This document shows positions 24,688 through 32,885 of a stretch of DNA of 48,943 bases, in pieces. The translations under genes were made by a program, and so were the position numbers. Below the pieces are notes generated by a model. The model had not been told where the DNA came from. It did not search any database and saw only the letters and a program-made list of their open reading frames with translations. Location of the stretch: the NCBI GenBank assembly GCA_017938985.1, contig JAGBAK010000067.1:1-48943 (forward strand). Reading direction: 5' to 3'. Numbering within the stretch: the first letter of the stretch is position 1; each line of letters opens with the position of its first letter. This stretch comes from Clostridia bacterium (GTDB lineage Bacteria; Bacillota; Clostridia; Oscillospirales; Acutalibacteraceae).

Positions 24688-24855
24688 AAATAATTCCTTT
24701 CTGCACACAAAAAAAGGCGCAGTTCCTCTTCAGAGAAACAGGCGCCTTCATAGCATTTAAATATATTTTATTGGTAAAAAGAAAGGAACTTCTGTTCCGC
24801 TGATGTTCTTCTGAACAACAGACATTATTATACTACCGTACAGGCTTTATTTCAA
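24688..24855 (-). promoter_or_regulatory. Promoter and candidate attenuator/riboswitch leader of the ECF S gene
   Basis: On the minus strand TTGAAA (24850-24855) and TATAAT (24827-24832) are 17 bp apart, giving a leader of about 130 nt. It starts with two small hairpins sharing an AGAA loop: GTTC-AGAA-GAAC (24805-24816) and GGAAC-AGAA-GTTCC (24785-24798). It ends in a strong terminator (24714-24748, stem AAGGCGC/GCGCCTT, then seven Ts) 20 nt before the start region. AGTTCCT of the second hairpin can instead pair with AGGAACT of the terminator, so the two states exclude each other. I do not recognise a known riboswitch class. Confidence 0.6.
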
Positions 24856-25265
24856 GTGTTTTTTATAATTCTGTCAAGTTTTTCAAGTGTATCTTCAATA
24901 AGAGATGTCAAAGTGAGGTTTGAAACACCTGCGACAAGGTTTTTGCACTTATTAATAGGTATAAGAATTCGCACTGCATTGCTTTGACCTACGGCTTTTG
25001 CCGCTTCAGGTGTTATTTCACCAAGCAAAGCATCAGCAATAACTATACCTATAGGTCCGATTATTACGTCTGCATTGCGGCAAGCAACTATTATGGGGTT
25101 TTCACCTGTTGCCGCCTTTTTGGCACCGGCTTTTACCATTGCAGTTGTTGCAGCAGCATTTGTGCCTACTGCAGTTAAATCTATATCGGGATATCGGCTG
25201 ATAACAGCCTTTATTATCTGGCTGCCGAGTTGACCGCCCTGACCGTCAATTATAAGTATGTTCAT
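24852..25265 (-). CDS. DUF3842 family protein
   Basis: The frame is open from 25352, but ATG 25265 (MNILIIDGQGGQLGSQI) has a CAGGAG site and matches the family's short length of about 137 residues. MNILIIDGQGGQLG looks like a Rossmann-type glycine-rich nucleotide-binding loop; GTNAAATTAMVKAGAKKAATGENP and ADVIIGPIGIVIADALLGEITP are the family's conserved blocks. The function is unknown. It follows the fumarase-type beta subunit gene by 40 bp and is probably cotranscribed with it. Its stop overlaps the promoter of the ECF S-component gene. Confidence 0.85.
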   Translation of the reverse strand: MNILIIDGQGGQLGSQIIKAVISRYPDIDLTAVGTNAAATTAMVKAGAKKAATGENPIIVACRNADVIIGPIGIVIADALLGEITPEAAKAVGQSNAVRILIPINKCKNLVAGVSNLTLTSLIEDTLEKLDRIIKNT

Positions 25266-25305
25266 ATCAATAGACTCCTGTACCGATGATACGGAAAAAC
25301 TTTTG

Positions 25306-25836
25306 TTATCTTTCAAAAAGATTGCCGCCGTTGCAATCAACCGCAACCACAACCGAAAAATCTTTGAGCGTCAGACGTTTTACGCTCTCACAGCCAAGGT
25401 CACGAAATGCGATTTCTTCACAAGCGACAATGCTTTTTGCACACAGAGCGCCCGCACCGCCGATTGCGCAGAAATAAACTGCTTTGTTTCTCACAATCGC
25501 ATCGCAAACCGCTTTGTTTCGCTGACCCTTGCCAACCATTGCCGCAAGCCCCATGTCAAGCAGACGGGGCGAATAAGGGTCCATTCTGCCGGAGGTCGTA
25601 GGTCCGCAAGAGCCGATAACCATTCCTTCGGGGGTAGGTGTGGGTCCCGCAAAATAAATGCAGGCTCCGTTAAGCTCAAAAGGCAGAGGCTCGCCTTTGT
25701 CAATCAGCTCAAAAATACGCTTGTGCGCAGCATCTCTTGCGGTATAAACCGTTCCGCTGAGTTTAACAATATCCCCCGCTCTGAGCCTGTCGGCATACTG
25801 TCTTATTTCTTCTGTTTTTATGTTATATACTGCCAT
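25306..25836 (-). CDS. Class I fumarase/tartrate dehydratase beta subunit (Fe-S hydro-lyase C-terminal domain)
   Basis: The 176-residue protein has the beta-domain pattern of Fe-S hydro-lyases: IVKLSGTVYTARDAAHKRI, IYFAGPTPTPEGMVIGSCGPTTSGRMDPYSP, and MVGKGQRNKAVCDAI. With an alpha subunit that holds the 4Fe-4S cluster, such proteins interconvert fumarate and malate or dehydrate tartrate. No alpha subunit gene is adjacent; upstream is a DivIVA-like coiled-coil gene 2 bp away and downstream is DUF3842. The alpha subunit must lie elsewhere if the enzyme is active. The protein length is complete for a split beta subunit. Confidence 0.9.
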   Translation of the reverse strand: MAVYNIKTEEIRQYADRLRAGDIVKLSGTVYTARDAAHKRIFELIDKGEPLPFELNGACIYFAGPTPTPEGMVIGSCGPTTSGRMDPYSPRLLDMGLAAMVGKGQRNKAVCDAIVRNKAVYFCAIGGAGALCAKSIVACEEIAFRDLGCESVKRLTLKDFSVVVAVDCNGGNLFER

Positions 25837-25838
25837 AA

Positions 25839-26555
25839 TTATTTGTCTGTTTCCTCTGTTAATGAATCAAGAAGAGCAATAAGATTATCAACGCTCGCTT
25901 TAAGCTCAACCGTTGATGAATCGTAATTGACGCAGGCACTCTTGAGACGGTCGTTCGCCATAGCAACCTGCTTTGCCGCCTGTGCAACGGCGGCGTTTGC
26001 TTTTTCAGCAATAGCTTTTGCTTCGTTATTGGCGTGGGTTATTATAAGGTCCGAATTATCGTTGGCATCCTTAAGTATCTTGCAGGCTTTTTCGTCTGCA
26101 TTGTTATTCTTTGAACGGTTTGCCTCAATTGAAGCAAAGGTGGATTCAATTGAAGCAAGCTTTTCTTCAAAGAAACGGGTTTTGTTTTCATTTTCACTTT
26201 TCAGTGCCGCAAGCTCTTTGGAATGAGCTTCGTCAGCTTCGGACTTTTCTTTTTCAAGGTTTGCCACTGCAGATTCAAGCGACTGCTTTTCAACCTTAAG
26301 AATTTCGTTTTTCGCCGCAAGAGCGGTTCTTTCCGCTTTGACGGACTCAAGCTCTTCTTTTACAGTGTCAACACATTTGTTAACGTCAACGTAAGCTTTT
26401 TTTAACTCATCATACTGTTCAAGCTCACTGTTCATCTTTGCAGCATTATTTCTCAAACGCTGTATTTCCGCCTGAAGCTGTTCAACGTAATTTATAACGT
26501 CTTCTTTTTTGAAGCCGCCGAGAACCGATTTCTTTAAAACCTGATTAGAAGCCAT
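25839..26555 (-). CDS. DivIVA-like coiled-coil protein
   Basis: ATG 26555 is chosen, with the GAAAGGAAAGTTAAA site; an upstream in-frame extension to 26621 overlaps the preceding gene. The 238-residue protein begins MASNQVLKKSVLGGFKKEDVINYVEQLQAEIQRLR, the N-terminal membrane-curvature-binding pattern of DivIVA/GpsB-type proteins. A long coiled coil follows (about residues 20-150), and an Ala/Lys-rich helix (ANNEAKAIAEKANAAVAQAAKQ) like the tails of DivIVA proteins. It may organise poles or septa, but a second DivIVA protein is encoded at 32886, so its role may differ. It lies between the propeller-like gene and the fumarase beta gene in one leftward run. Confidence 0.75.
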   Translation of the reverse strand: MASNQVLKKSVLGGFKKEDVINYVEQLQAEIQRLRNNAAKMNSELEQYDELKKAYVDVNKCVDTVKEELESVKAERTALAAKNEILKVEKQSLESAVANLEKEKSEADEAHSKELAALKSENENKTRFFEEKLASIESTFASIEANRSKNNNADEKACKILKDANDNSDLIITHANNEAKAIAEKANAAVAQAAKQVAMANDRLKSACVNYDSSTVELKASVDNLIALLDSLTEETDK

Positions 26556-26568
26556 TTTAACTTTCCTT

Positions 26569-28722
26569 TCACATAAACAGTAATAATTGAGTTGCGTCCT
26601 CACAAACCTCGGTTGATTCACCTTTATAATAAATCATAAGCCGTGAATCACCGTTTTTGTCTTCTTCAACAAAAGCCGCCGAGCCATCGTTTCTTGAAAC
26701 GAACGACGAGAGAACAACGTTTTTGCCGATTTCTGTTTCCTCGCCGTCATACTGCGTGTAATAATCACCCTTGACGGTATCGTCATTTGCGGCAGTGTTT
26801 TTGATAACAAAAATGTTGTTTGATTTATCAATAACAAATTCGCTTGCTGAATTGGATATTTTAACGTTTTTGCCGTCGGTGAAGCTGAAAACGTCGCCCG
26901 TATCCTTGCCTGTGTCGGCAATGATATAAATAACGTTTTCGCCGCTAACGGCAACCGAATTGCTCATAACGTTTGCCGAAACAGTTGTACCTGCTGACGG
27001 ACCGGACGTGCTGAAAGTGTTGCAATACAAGCTGTATCTGCCGCCCTGAGTGTCACTTACAACAGCAAAAAGGTTGCCGCCGTTTTCAGAAAACCTGAAA
27101 ACCGTTCGGCTTTTGTCATATTCGTTAAGGCTGTAAGACAATCCGTCGCCGCCGTTGCTGATTGCAACTGCAATACCCTGTGACTCAACGCATTCCGTTA
27201 CAAGGCTCTTTGCATAAACAATAACCTCTTCCATTCCGCTGCGTTTTGCCATTTCGCAAAGCGTGGCAATATCGGTTTCGCCCTGCTTGACGGTTGTTTT
27301 TTCATAAACAATTTTGGGGTTGCCGAAAGCGGCATAGGAATAAACTCTTGACGGGTCAATACCTTCAACAAGCTTTGCGGTGCTGCTGCCGTTATAAGCA
27401 AACACCGTAAACACAGGAGCAACAAGTCCGCCGTTTTCAACGGTTTCGTCAAGCGCTTCTCTTATTTTATCTCTGGCAGTTTTTTCGGCATAAGCAACAA
27501 GAGAATCGCTGTAACCGTCATCCAAGCCGATAAGCTCCCACAAGAATCCCCATTTTTCAGGTTTTTCCATTGTCTTGTCACTTTCGGAATACTGATCAGA
27601 TATAACGTAGCTCCAGGAAATGCTTTCCTTGGATGACGTAAAATAATAAAGATTTCCGCCCGGCTTATATTCATCAAACGCTACCATTGTGGCGTTATCG
27701 CAAATCAACTCGGGTTCTTCGTTTGCATATGCGATATAAAGCGAAGATGCGCTCTGATATTCGCCGGAATTGGTCTGATAAACGATATGCGGTTCTTCTG
27801 CATCGGAAAAACACATTATCTCTGTCACGTTACGTGCCACTTCTTCAACGGTTTTATCCGAGCAGTTATAAAGAGCAAGGTTATCTCCGTCGGGTTTGGT
27901 GAAATAAACGTTTTTATCATCAAGATAATATATACCGTTCACGTTCGTTGAAATTGTTGACAATTCTTTTGAGTCCATATCACAGATACAGCCGTCGTCC
28001 GCAAAGGTTTTGTTATTATATTTCAAATAATAAACCTTGTCACCCGCAACCTCATAATTATTTTCGATTGCGTTGTCAATAAGAGCAGGCTTTGAAATAT
28101 CACCCTTGACAAGCTGAACGTAATACAAATCATAATAATCCGAATCACGGGGCGAAGGGATTGTATAATAAACTCTTCGAGAATCCTTGTCCGCCTTAAA
28201 ATTAGCCGCTTCGGCATTATCAACCGAAATTTCCTTGTCATATATACGTATAATGCATTCATCGCCCTTTCGGTAAACGATGATGCTGTTATTTTCAATG
28301 TTATCCTTTTTGAGTACTAACACAAGAATGACAACAATCAGGGAAATTACAACGGTAGTTGCTGCTGCGATTATTGCGATTCTTGCGCTTTTGGGCAATT
28401 TTTTAAACGAAAACTTTTCTTTTACGGGTTCCGTCTCTTCAGATGTCTCTCTGAATTCCGCTTCTTTATGCTCTTCTTTCTCCGATAACCCCAAAAACTC
28501 GCCGTCTTCCGGATCTTCATTCTCGTCTGCGTCAGAGGTATCTTCAGCTTCATCCGTTTTCTGCTCCGCCTGTTCGGAGCCTGTTTTTTCAATTTTAAAC
28601 TCTTTTGTTTTTTCAATATCCTCGCTGTTAAGCTTGAATTCTTTGGTCTGTTCTGTATCCGATGCATTTTCTGCACTGACACGGTTTTCGTTCTGCTCCT
28701 GAGGTATATTCTGTTCTGACAT
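26569..28722 (-). CDS. Membrane-anchored protein with propeller-like extracellular part
   Basis: The 717-residue protein has an acidic, disordered cytoplasmic N-terminus (residues 1-112, rich in Glu and repeating TKEFK). One transmembrane segment, IIAAATTVVISLIVVILVLV, lies at about 116-137, followed by about 580 extracellular residues of short beta-rich units (RVYYTIP, DKVYYLKYN, NGIYYLDDKNVYF, NLYYFTSS). This pattern resembles DUF5050-type or other beta-propellers found in Clostridia surface proteins with a cytoplasmic tail. No catalytic motif is seen. It may sense or bind a ligand outside the cell. It starts behind GGGTGATTTGCA and is 13 bp before the DivIVA-like gene. Confidence 0.7.
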   Translation of the reverse strand: MSEQNIPQEQNENRVSAENASDTEQTKEFKLNSEDIEKTKEFKIEKTGSEQAEQKTDEAEDTSDADENEDPEDGEFLGLSEKEEHKEAEFRETSEETEPVKEKFSFKKLPKSARIAIIAAATTVVISLIVVILVLVLKKDNIENNSIIVYRKGDECIIRIYDKEISVDNAEAANFKADKDSRRVYYTIPSPRDSDYYDLYYVQLVKGDISKPALIDNAIENNYEVAGDKVYYLKYNNKTFADDGCICDMDSKELSTISTNVNGIYYLDDKNVYFTKPDGDNLALYNCSDKTVEEVARNVTEIMCFSDAEEPHIVYQTNSGEYQSASSLYIAYANEEPELICDNATMVAFDEYKPGGNLYYFTSSKESISWSYVISDQYSESDKTMEKPEKWGFLWELIGLDDGYSDSLVAYAEKTARDKIREALDETVENGGLVAPVFTVFAYNGSSTAKLVEGIDPSRVYSYAAFGNPKIVYEKTTVKQGETDIATLCEMAKRSGMEEVIVYAKSLVTECVESQGIAVAISNGGDGLSYSLNEYDKSRTVFRFSENGGNLFAVVSDTQGGRYSLYCNTFSTSGPSAGTTVSANVMSNSVAVSGENVIYIIADTGKDTGDVFSFTDGKNVKISNSASEFVIDKSNNIFVIKNTAANDDTVKGDYYTQYDGEETEIGKNVVLSSFVSRNDGSAAFVEEDKNGDSRLMIYYKGESTEVCEDATQLLLFM

Positions 28723-28754
28723 TGCAAATCACCCCTGAACTGAAATTTTCAACA

Positions 28755-28782
28755 GCGGCCGCTTTGAAAACAAAGCGACCGC
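28755..28782 (-). terminator. Hairpin between transketolase and propeller-like genes
   Basis: GCGGCCGCTTTG and CAAAGCGACCGC form a near-perfect stem with an AAAA loop, 8 bp after the transketolase C-terminal gene. The downstream T-run is poor, so it may be an mRNA stabilising or partial-termination hairpin. Confidence 0.5.
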
Positions 28783-28790
28783 CGCAATTG

Positions 28791-29738
28791 TTATTTAAGA
28801 GAAATTGCCTGCTTTGCCTTTGCAACTATATTTTGTGCATCAAGGCCGTAAATATGAAGTAATTCTACGGCAGGACCTGATTTGCCGAATTCATCGTTAA
28901 CGCCAAGTCTGACAACGGGAACGCATTTGCCGCTTTCGCAAACAGCTTCTGCAACTGCGCCGCCGAGACCGCCGATGATGCTGTGTTCTTCTGCGGTTAC
29001 AATTGCGCCTGTTTTTGCTGCGGAAGCAAGAATTGTTTCCTTATCAAGAGGCTTAATTGTGTGAACGTTGACGATTTCTGCGCTTATCCCCTCTGCAGCA
29101 AGAAGCTCTTTTGCTTCGATAGCTTCCTTAACCATAAGGCCTGTTGCGCAGATTGTTACGTCAGCACCTTCGCTGAGAACAACAGCCTTGCCCCATTCAA
29201 ACTTATAATCTTCATCAAAGATTCTGGGCACTGCAAGTCTGCCGAATCTCATATAAACGGGTCCCTCATATTCTGCAGCAGCAAGAACGGCCGCTCTTGC
29301 TTCAACATCGTCGGCAGGGTTGATGATAACCATATTGGGGATAGCTCTCATAAGAGCGATATCCTCGCAGCACTGGTGGCTCGCACCGTCTTCACCAACA
29401 GAAATACCTGCGTGGGTTGCTCCGATTTTAACGTTAAGGTTGGGATATGCAATTGAGTTTCTGACCTGCTCATAGGCTCTGCCTGCTGCAAACATTGCAA
29501 ACGTGCTTGCAAAAACGGTGTAGCCTGTTGTTGCAAGACCTGCTGCAACACCCATCATATTGCTCTCTGCAATACCCGAATCAAAAAATCTGTCGGGATA
29601 AGCTTTTTTAAACATACCTGTTTTTGTTGCCGCTGCAAGGTCAGCATCAAGAACAACAACTTTATCATTTATTCCGCCAAGCTCAACAAGAGCTTTGCCG
29701 TATGCGTCACGGGTTGCGGTTTTAATTACATCAGCCAT
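28791..29738 (-). CDS. Transketolase, C-terminal subunit
   Basis: ATG 29738 (MADVIKTATRDAYG) has a better-spaced AAGGAACGG site than the GTG three codons earlier. The ~315-residue protein has the pyrimidine-binding and C-terminal domains of a split transketolase: FFDSGIAESNMMGVAAGLA, SVGEDGASHQCCEDIALMRAIPNM, and HTIKPLDKETILASAA. With the N-terminal subunit encoded 19 bp upstream it forms the thiamine-diphosphate enzyme of the non-oxidative pentose phosphate pathway, transferring two-carbon units between sugar phosphates. Split transketolases are common in anaerobic Firmicutes and in sugar-acid utilisation clusters. The two genes must be cotranslated. Confidence 0.93.
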   Translation of the reverse strand: MADVIKTATRDAYGKALVELGGINDKVVVLDADLAAATKTGMFKKAYPDRFFDSGIAESNMMGVAAGLATTGYTVFASTFAMFAAGRAYEQVRNSIAYPNLNVKIGATHAGISVGEDGASHQCCEDIALMRAIPNMVIINPADDVEARAAVLAAAEYEGPVYMRFGRLAVPRIFDEDYKFEWGKAVVLSEGADVTICATGLMVKEAIEAKELLAAEGISAEIVNVHTIKPLDKETILASAAKTGAIVTAEEHSIIGGLGGAVAEAVCESGKCVPVVRLGVNDEFGKSGPAVELLHIYGLDAQNIVAKAKQAISLK

Positions 29739-29757
29739 TTTATCCACCGTTCCTTTC

Positions 29758-30600
29758 TTATGCCTCGAGCTCTGTGAGAGCCTGCTGAAGCTCGCTCATT
29801 GCCTGCTCATACTGTTCGGCATTGGGAGCTGTGCCGTGCCATGAAACCTGGTCTTCCATAAAGGAAACACCCTTACCCTTGACACTGTTTGCAATGATAA
29901 CAGAAGGCTTACCCTTGAACTCTGCCGCAGCATTGAAAGCTGCATCAATTTCATCAAAGCTGTGAGCGTCAATTTCAATAACGTTCCAGCCGAAAGCCTT
30001 GAATTTTTCGGGAATGGGATAAGGAGAGTTAACCTCGGAAATCTTGCCGTCAATCTGGAGACCGTTGTTATCAACAACAGCAACAAGATTATCAAGACCC
30101 TTTGCAGAAGCATACATTGCTGCTTCCCAGACCTGACCTTCCTGAATTTCGCCGTCGCCGAGAACAGTGAAAACTCTGAAGCTCTTGCCGCCGAGCTTTG
30201 CGCCCATAGCCATACCGCAGGCTGCGGAGATACCCTGACCGAGTGAGCCGGTGCACATATCAACACCGGGAGTATATTTCATACTGGGGTGACCCTGGAG
30301 CATTGAATCGCTCTTTCTGAGAGTTTTCAGCTCTTCAACAGGAAAATAACCCTTGAGAGCAAGAACCGAATAAAGGGCAGGAGCTGCATGACCCTTTGAA
30401 AGAACAAATCTGTCTCTGTTTTCATCCTTGGGATTCTGAGGGTCAACGTTCAAATGGTTAAAATAAAGGTATGTCAGAATGTCTGCGCACGAAAGAGAGC
30501 CGCCGGGATGGCCCGACTTTGCATTGAAAACCCCTTCAATGATGCCCATTCTTGCTTTGCAAGCTTTGATTTTTAACTGTTTTCTGATAACTGCATCCAT
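29758..30600 (-). CDS. Transketolase, N-terminal (TPP-binding) subunit
   Basis: ATG 30600 follows an AGGAGGTGGCTGCA site; the frame is open to GTG 30609. The 280-residue protein contains FNAKSGHPGGSLSCADILTYLY near the N-terminus and the thiamine diphosphate/magnesium motif VLGDGEIQEGQVWEAAMYA, later DNNGLQIDG (GDG...NN signature). It binds the diphosphate of thiamine diphosphate; the partner domain is the downstream gene. Together they make a two-chain transketolase. The C-terminal segment, VSWHGTAPNAEQYEQAM, is the usual end of this subunit. Upstream, 16 bp away, lies the Cof-type phosphatase gene, so the genes may form one operon. Confidence 0.93.
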   Translation of the reverse strand: MDAVIRKQLKIKACKARMGIIEGVFNAKSGHPGGSLSCADILTYLYFNHLNVDPQNPKDENRDRFVLSKGHAAPALYSVLALKGYFPVEELKTLRKSDSMLQGHPSMKYTPGVDMCTGSLGQGISAACGMAMGAKLGGKSFRVFTVLGDGEIQEGQVWEAAMYASAKGLDNLVAVVDNNGLQIDGKISEVNSPYPIPEKFKAFGWNVIEIDAHSFDEIDAAFNAAAEFKGKPSVIIANSVKGKGVSFMEDQVSWHGTAPNAEQYEQAMSELQQALTELEA

Positions 30601-30615
30601 TGCAGCCACCTCCTG

Positions 30616-31440
30616 TTATTTTTTTGTTTCAATGTATTCAATGAAATCTGCTACCGCACCGTTATTACAGTGACACGCAACAAATTCCGAAATTTCTTTG
30701 AGCTCGTCGGGAGCCTGTCCGCAACAGGCAGGAACGCCGACCGTTTTCAACATATCGTAATCATTAAAATAGTCGCCGATAGCACCCGTATGGCTGTTAT
30801 CAATACCAAGGATTTCGGCAAGCTTAAGCACTGCCGTTCCCTTATGAGTATTCTTTGCAAGAATCTCAAAGCTGCAAACGGAAGATGACATAAGCGTCAA
30901 TTCAGAGGAATTGGTTCTTTCAAAAAACTTTTTTACCCGTGAAATACTGACGGGGTCACCCGAAAAAATCACCTTGCCCCAATTCTCTTTGGGAACTTTG
31001 GCAATATCATAAATGTGCTTGTGTTTAAGGTTATCAACAACAACAAACCATTTTCCGAACGCACCTAAACCGGTTATATATATTATATCCTTTGCAACCA
31101 CAATAACGTCAACCATCCAGAATTTTTTGGCTGCTTTAACGGCAAGGCGCATCGCCTCGTCATTCATTGCGCTGAAATAAATCATCTCATGCTTATCAAA
31201 ATCATAAACTCCCGCACCGTTGATAACAACTGCAGGCGTTCCCTTGATAGGGAGATTCTTAAAATGTTTTTCCATAGACTGAGGATTTCTGCCGGAGGCC
31301 AAAGTGAAATGTCCGCCATTTGAAACAAAGCGTTCAATTGCTTTTTTATTTCTTTCAGGCAGTTTTCTGGCTTTGTTATTGAGCGTTCCGTCAATATCCG
31401 ATACTATCAGCCAGTCGGAAAAAGTTTTTTTTGCATCCAT
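30616..31440 (-). CDS. Cof-type HAD phosphatase
   Basis: The 274-residue protein starts at ATG 31440 (MDAKKTFSDWLIVSDIDGTLNN). Motif I is VSDIDGTLN, motif II GGHFTLASGRNPQS, motif III lysine lies in ILAKNTHKGTAVLKLAEILGI, and motif IV is GAIGDYFNDYDMLKTVG. This is the subfamily IIB (Cof/YcsE) layout, with a long cap. Such enzymes dephosphorylate sugar phosphates or pyridoxal phosphate. It begins 3 bp after the rluD-type gene stop and precedes the split transketolase genes. A sugar-phosphate substrate fits that neighbourhood (inference). Confidence 0.92.
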   Translation of the reverse strand: MDAKKTFSDWLIVSDIDGTLNNKARKLPERNKKAIERFVSNGGHFTLASGRNPQSMEKHFKNLPIKGTPAVVINGAGVYDFDKHEMIYFSAMNDEAMRLAVKAAKKFWMVDVIVVAKDIIYITGLGAFGKWFVVVDNLKHKHIYDIAKVPKENWGKVIFSGDPVSISRVKKFFERTNSSELTLMSSSVCSFEILAKNTHKGTAVLKLAEILGIDNSHTGAIGDYFNDYDMLKTVGVPACCGQAPDELKEISEFVACHCNNGAVADFIEYIETKK

Positions 31441-31443
31441 CAA

Positions 31444-32385
31444 CTATTTTATTCTCCTTATAAAATCGGTGAAATATTCAGGCAACGGTGATTCCACACG
31501 GATAAATTCTTTGCTTGACGGATGAACAAAGCCAAGCAATCCTGCGTGCAAGCACTGACCGTCCAGTGAGGTAACACCGTTCTTGGGTCCGTAAACAGGG
31601 TCGCCTGCAACAGGGTGACCGAGATAAGCCATATGAACTCTTATCTGATGAGTTCTGCCTGTTTCAAGCCTGAGCTTTAAAAAGGAAAAATCTTTATACT
31701 CTTCAAGCACGGTGTAATGGGTTACGGCATGCTTTGAATTTTTATCTGTTACACACATTTTTTTGCGGTCATTGGGACTTCTGCCGATTGGCGCATCAAC
31801 AACACCCTCAGGGTCTTTAAGATGTCCGTGAATAACCGCTCTGTATTCCCTTGCAAGAGAATGTTCTTTTATCTGCTCCGAAAGCGAAATATGAGCCGCA
31901 TCGGTTTTTGCAACAAGCAGCAATCCGCTTGTATCCTTATCGATTCTGTGAACTATACCCGGACGGATAACGCCGTTTATGCCCGACAGATTACCGGCGC
32001 AGTGGTAAAGGAGCGCATTTACAAGCGTTCCCGAATAGTTGCCCGGAGCAGGATGAACAACCATACCTCTGGGTTTGTTTACAACCAGAAGGTCGTTATC
32101 CTCATACATTATCTCAAGAGGAATATCTTCAGGCTCAAGAGAAAGCATTTTGGGTTCGGGAACCGTAAACTCAAGCACGTCACCCGACTTGGGTTTAAAG
32201 CTTTTACCGACAGTTTTGCTTTTGCAAACAACCAGCTCATCGGCAAAAAGATTCTGCACAAAGGAGCGTGAATAATCTGCCAACACTGCGGAGATTATTT
32301 TGTCTGCTCTCTCTCCTTCCCATTCGCTGTCAACGGTTATCGATACAGGTTCGTTATATTGAATTGAAGTTACGGGCTCAATCAT
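31444..32385 (-). CDS. rluD: RluA/RluD-family 23S rRNA pseudouridine synthase
   Basis: The 313-residue protein has an S4 RNA-binding domain (about residues 20-85, RADKIISAVLADYSRSFVQNLF), then a catalytic domain. The active aspartate lies in VHRIDKDTSGLLLVAK, and GRTHQIRVHMAYLGHPVAGD is the family's second signature. RluD-type enzymes convert uridines in helix 69 or other sites of 23S rRNA to pseudouridine. Its start overlaps the lspA end by 8 bp, a common arrangement (lspA-rluD) in Firmicutes. The precise target nucleotide is not determined by sequence reading. Confidence 0.93.
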   Translation of the reverse strand: MIEPVTSIQYNEPVSITVDSEWEGERADKIISAVLADYSRSFVQNLFADELVVCKSKTVGKSFKPKSGDVLEFTVPEPKMLSLEPEDIPLEIMYEDNDLLVVNKPRGMVVHPAPGNYSGTLVNALLYHCAGNLSGINGVIRPGIVHRIDKDTSGLLLVAKTDAAHISLSEQIKEHSLAREYRAVIHGHLKDPEGVVDAPIGRSPNDRKKMCVTDKNSKHAVTHYTVLEEYKDFSFLKLRLETGRTHQIRVHMAYLGHPVAGDPVYGPKNGVTSLDGQCLHAGLLGFVHPSSKEFIRVESPLPEYFTDFIRRIK

Positions 32386-32863
32386 TTTCAGACGCCTTTT
32401 TCTTTATGTTGTCGCGGATTAAATCGTATATCTGATAACCGATAAGCATAAACGCGCCAACGGTTATGCAGCAATCCGCAAAATTAAACACTGCAAAATC
32501 AATAAACAGAGGTTCTATGAAGTCAACAACGTAGCCGAGCCTTATGCGGTCAATCAGGTTGCCCAGACCGCCTGCACAAGCAAGAACTATGCACGCATTA
32601 ATAAAATTTGATTTAATTTTATGCGTAAGCAAAAGAATGACAGCCGCCAGAAGAATAAGTCCCGAAAAAGCGGTCAGCACAAGGGTGTTGTTTGAAAACG
32701 AGCTGAATGCCGCCCCTGTGTTTTCAGCATATCTGAACTGAAAAAGACCGAACAGGAATTCTTTTGGACCGTTCACTTTAACCGTTACAACCGCCGCATA
32801 TTTTGTAAGCATATCAATAACCGTTAAAACTGCGATTGACGCAACGCATATTGCCTGAAACAT
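32378..32863 (-). CDS. lspA: Lipoprotein signal peptidase (signal peptidase II)
   Basis: The 161-residue membrane protein has four hydrophobic segments. Signature motifs are FRYAENTGAAFS, then GGLGNLIDRIRLGYVVDFIEP and FAVFNFADCCITVG. The two catalytic aspartates are in VVDFIE and FNFADCC. LspA removes signal peptides from prolipoproteins at the cytoplasmic membrane. The ATG follows GAGAGGTTACT. It sits between the division genes upstream and rluD, to which it is translationally coupled. Confidence 0.95.
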   Translation of the reverse strand: MFQAICVASIAVLTVIDMLTKYAAVVTVKVNGPKEFLFGLFQFRYAENTGAAFSSFSNNTLVLTAFSGLILLAAVILLLTHKIKSNFINACIVLACAGGLGNLIDRIRLGYVVDFIEPLFIDFAVFNFADCCITVGAFMLIGYQIYDLIRDNIKKKASEND

Positions 32864-32885
32864 AGTAACCTCTCAAATCTGCCTT

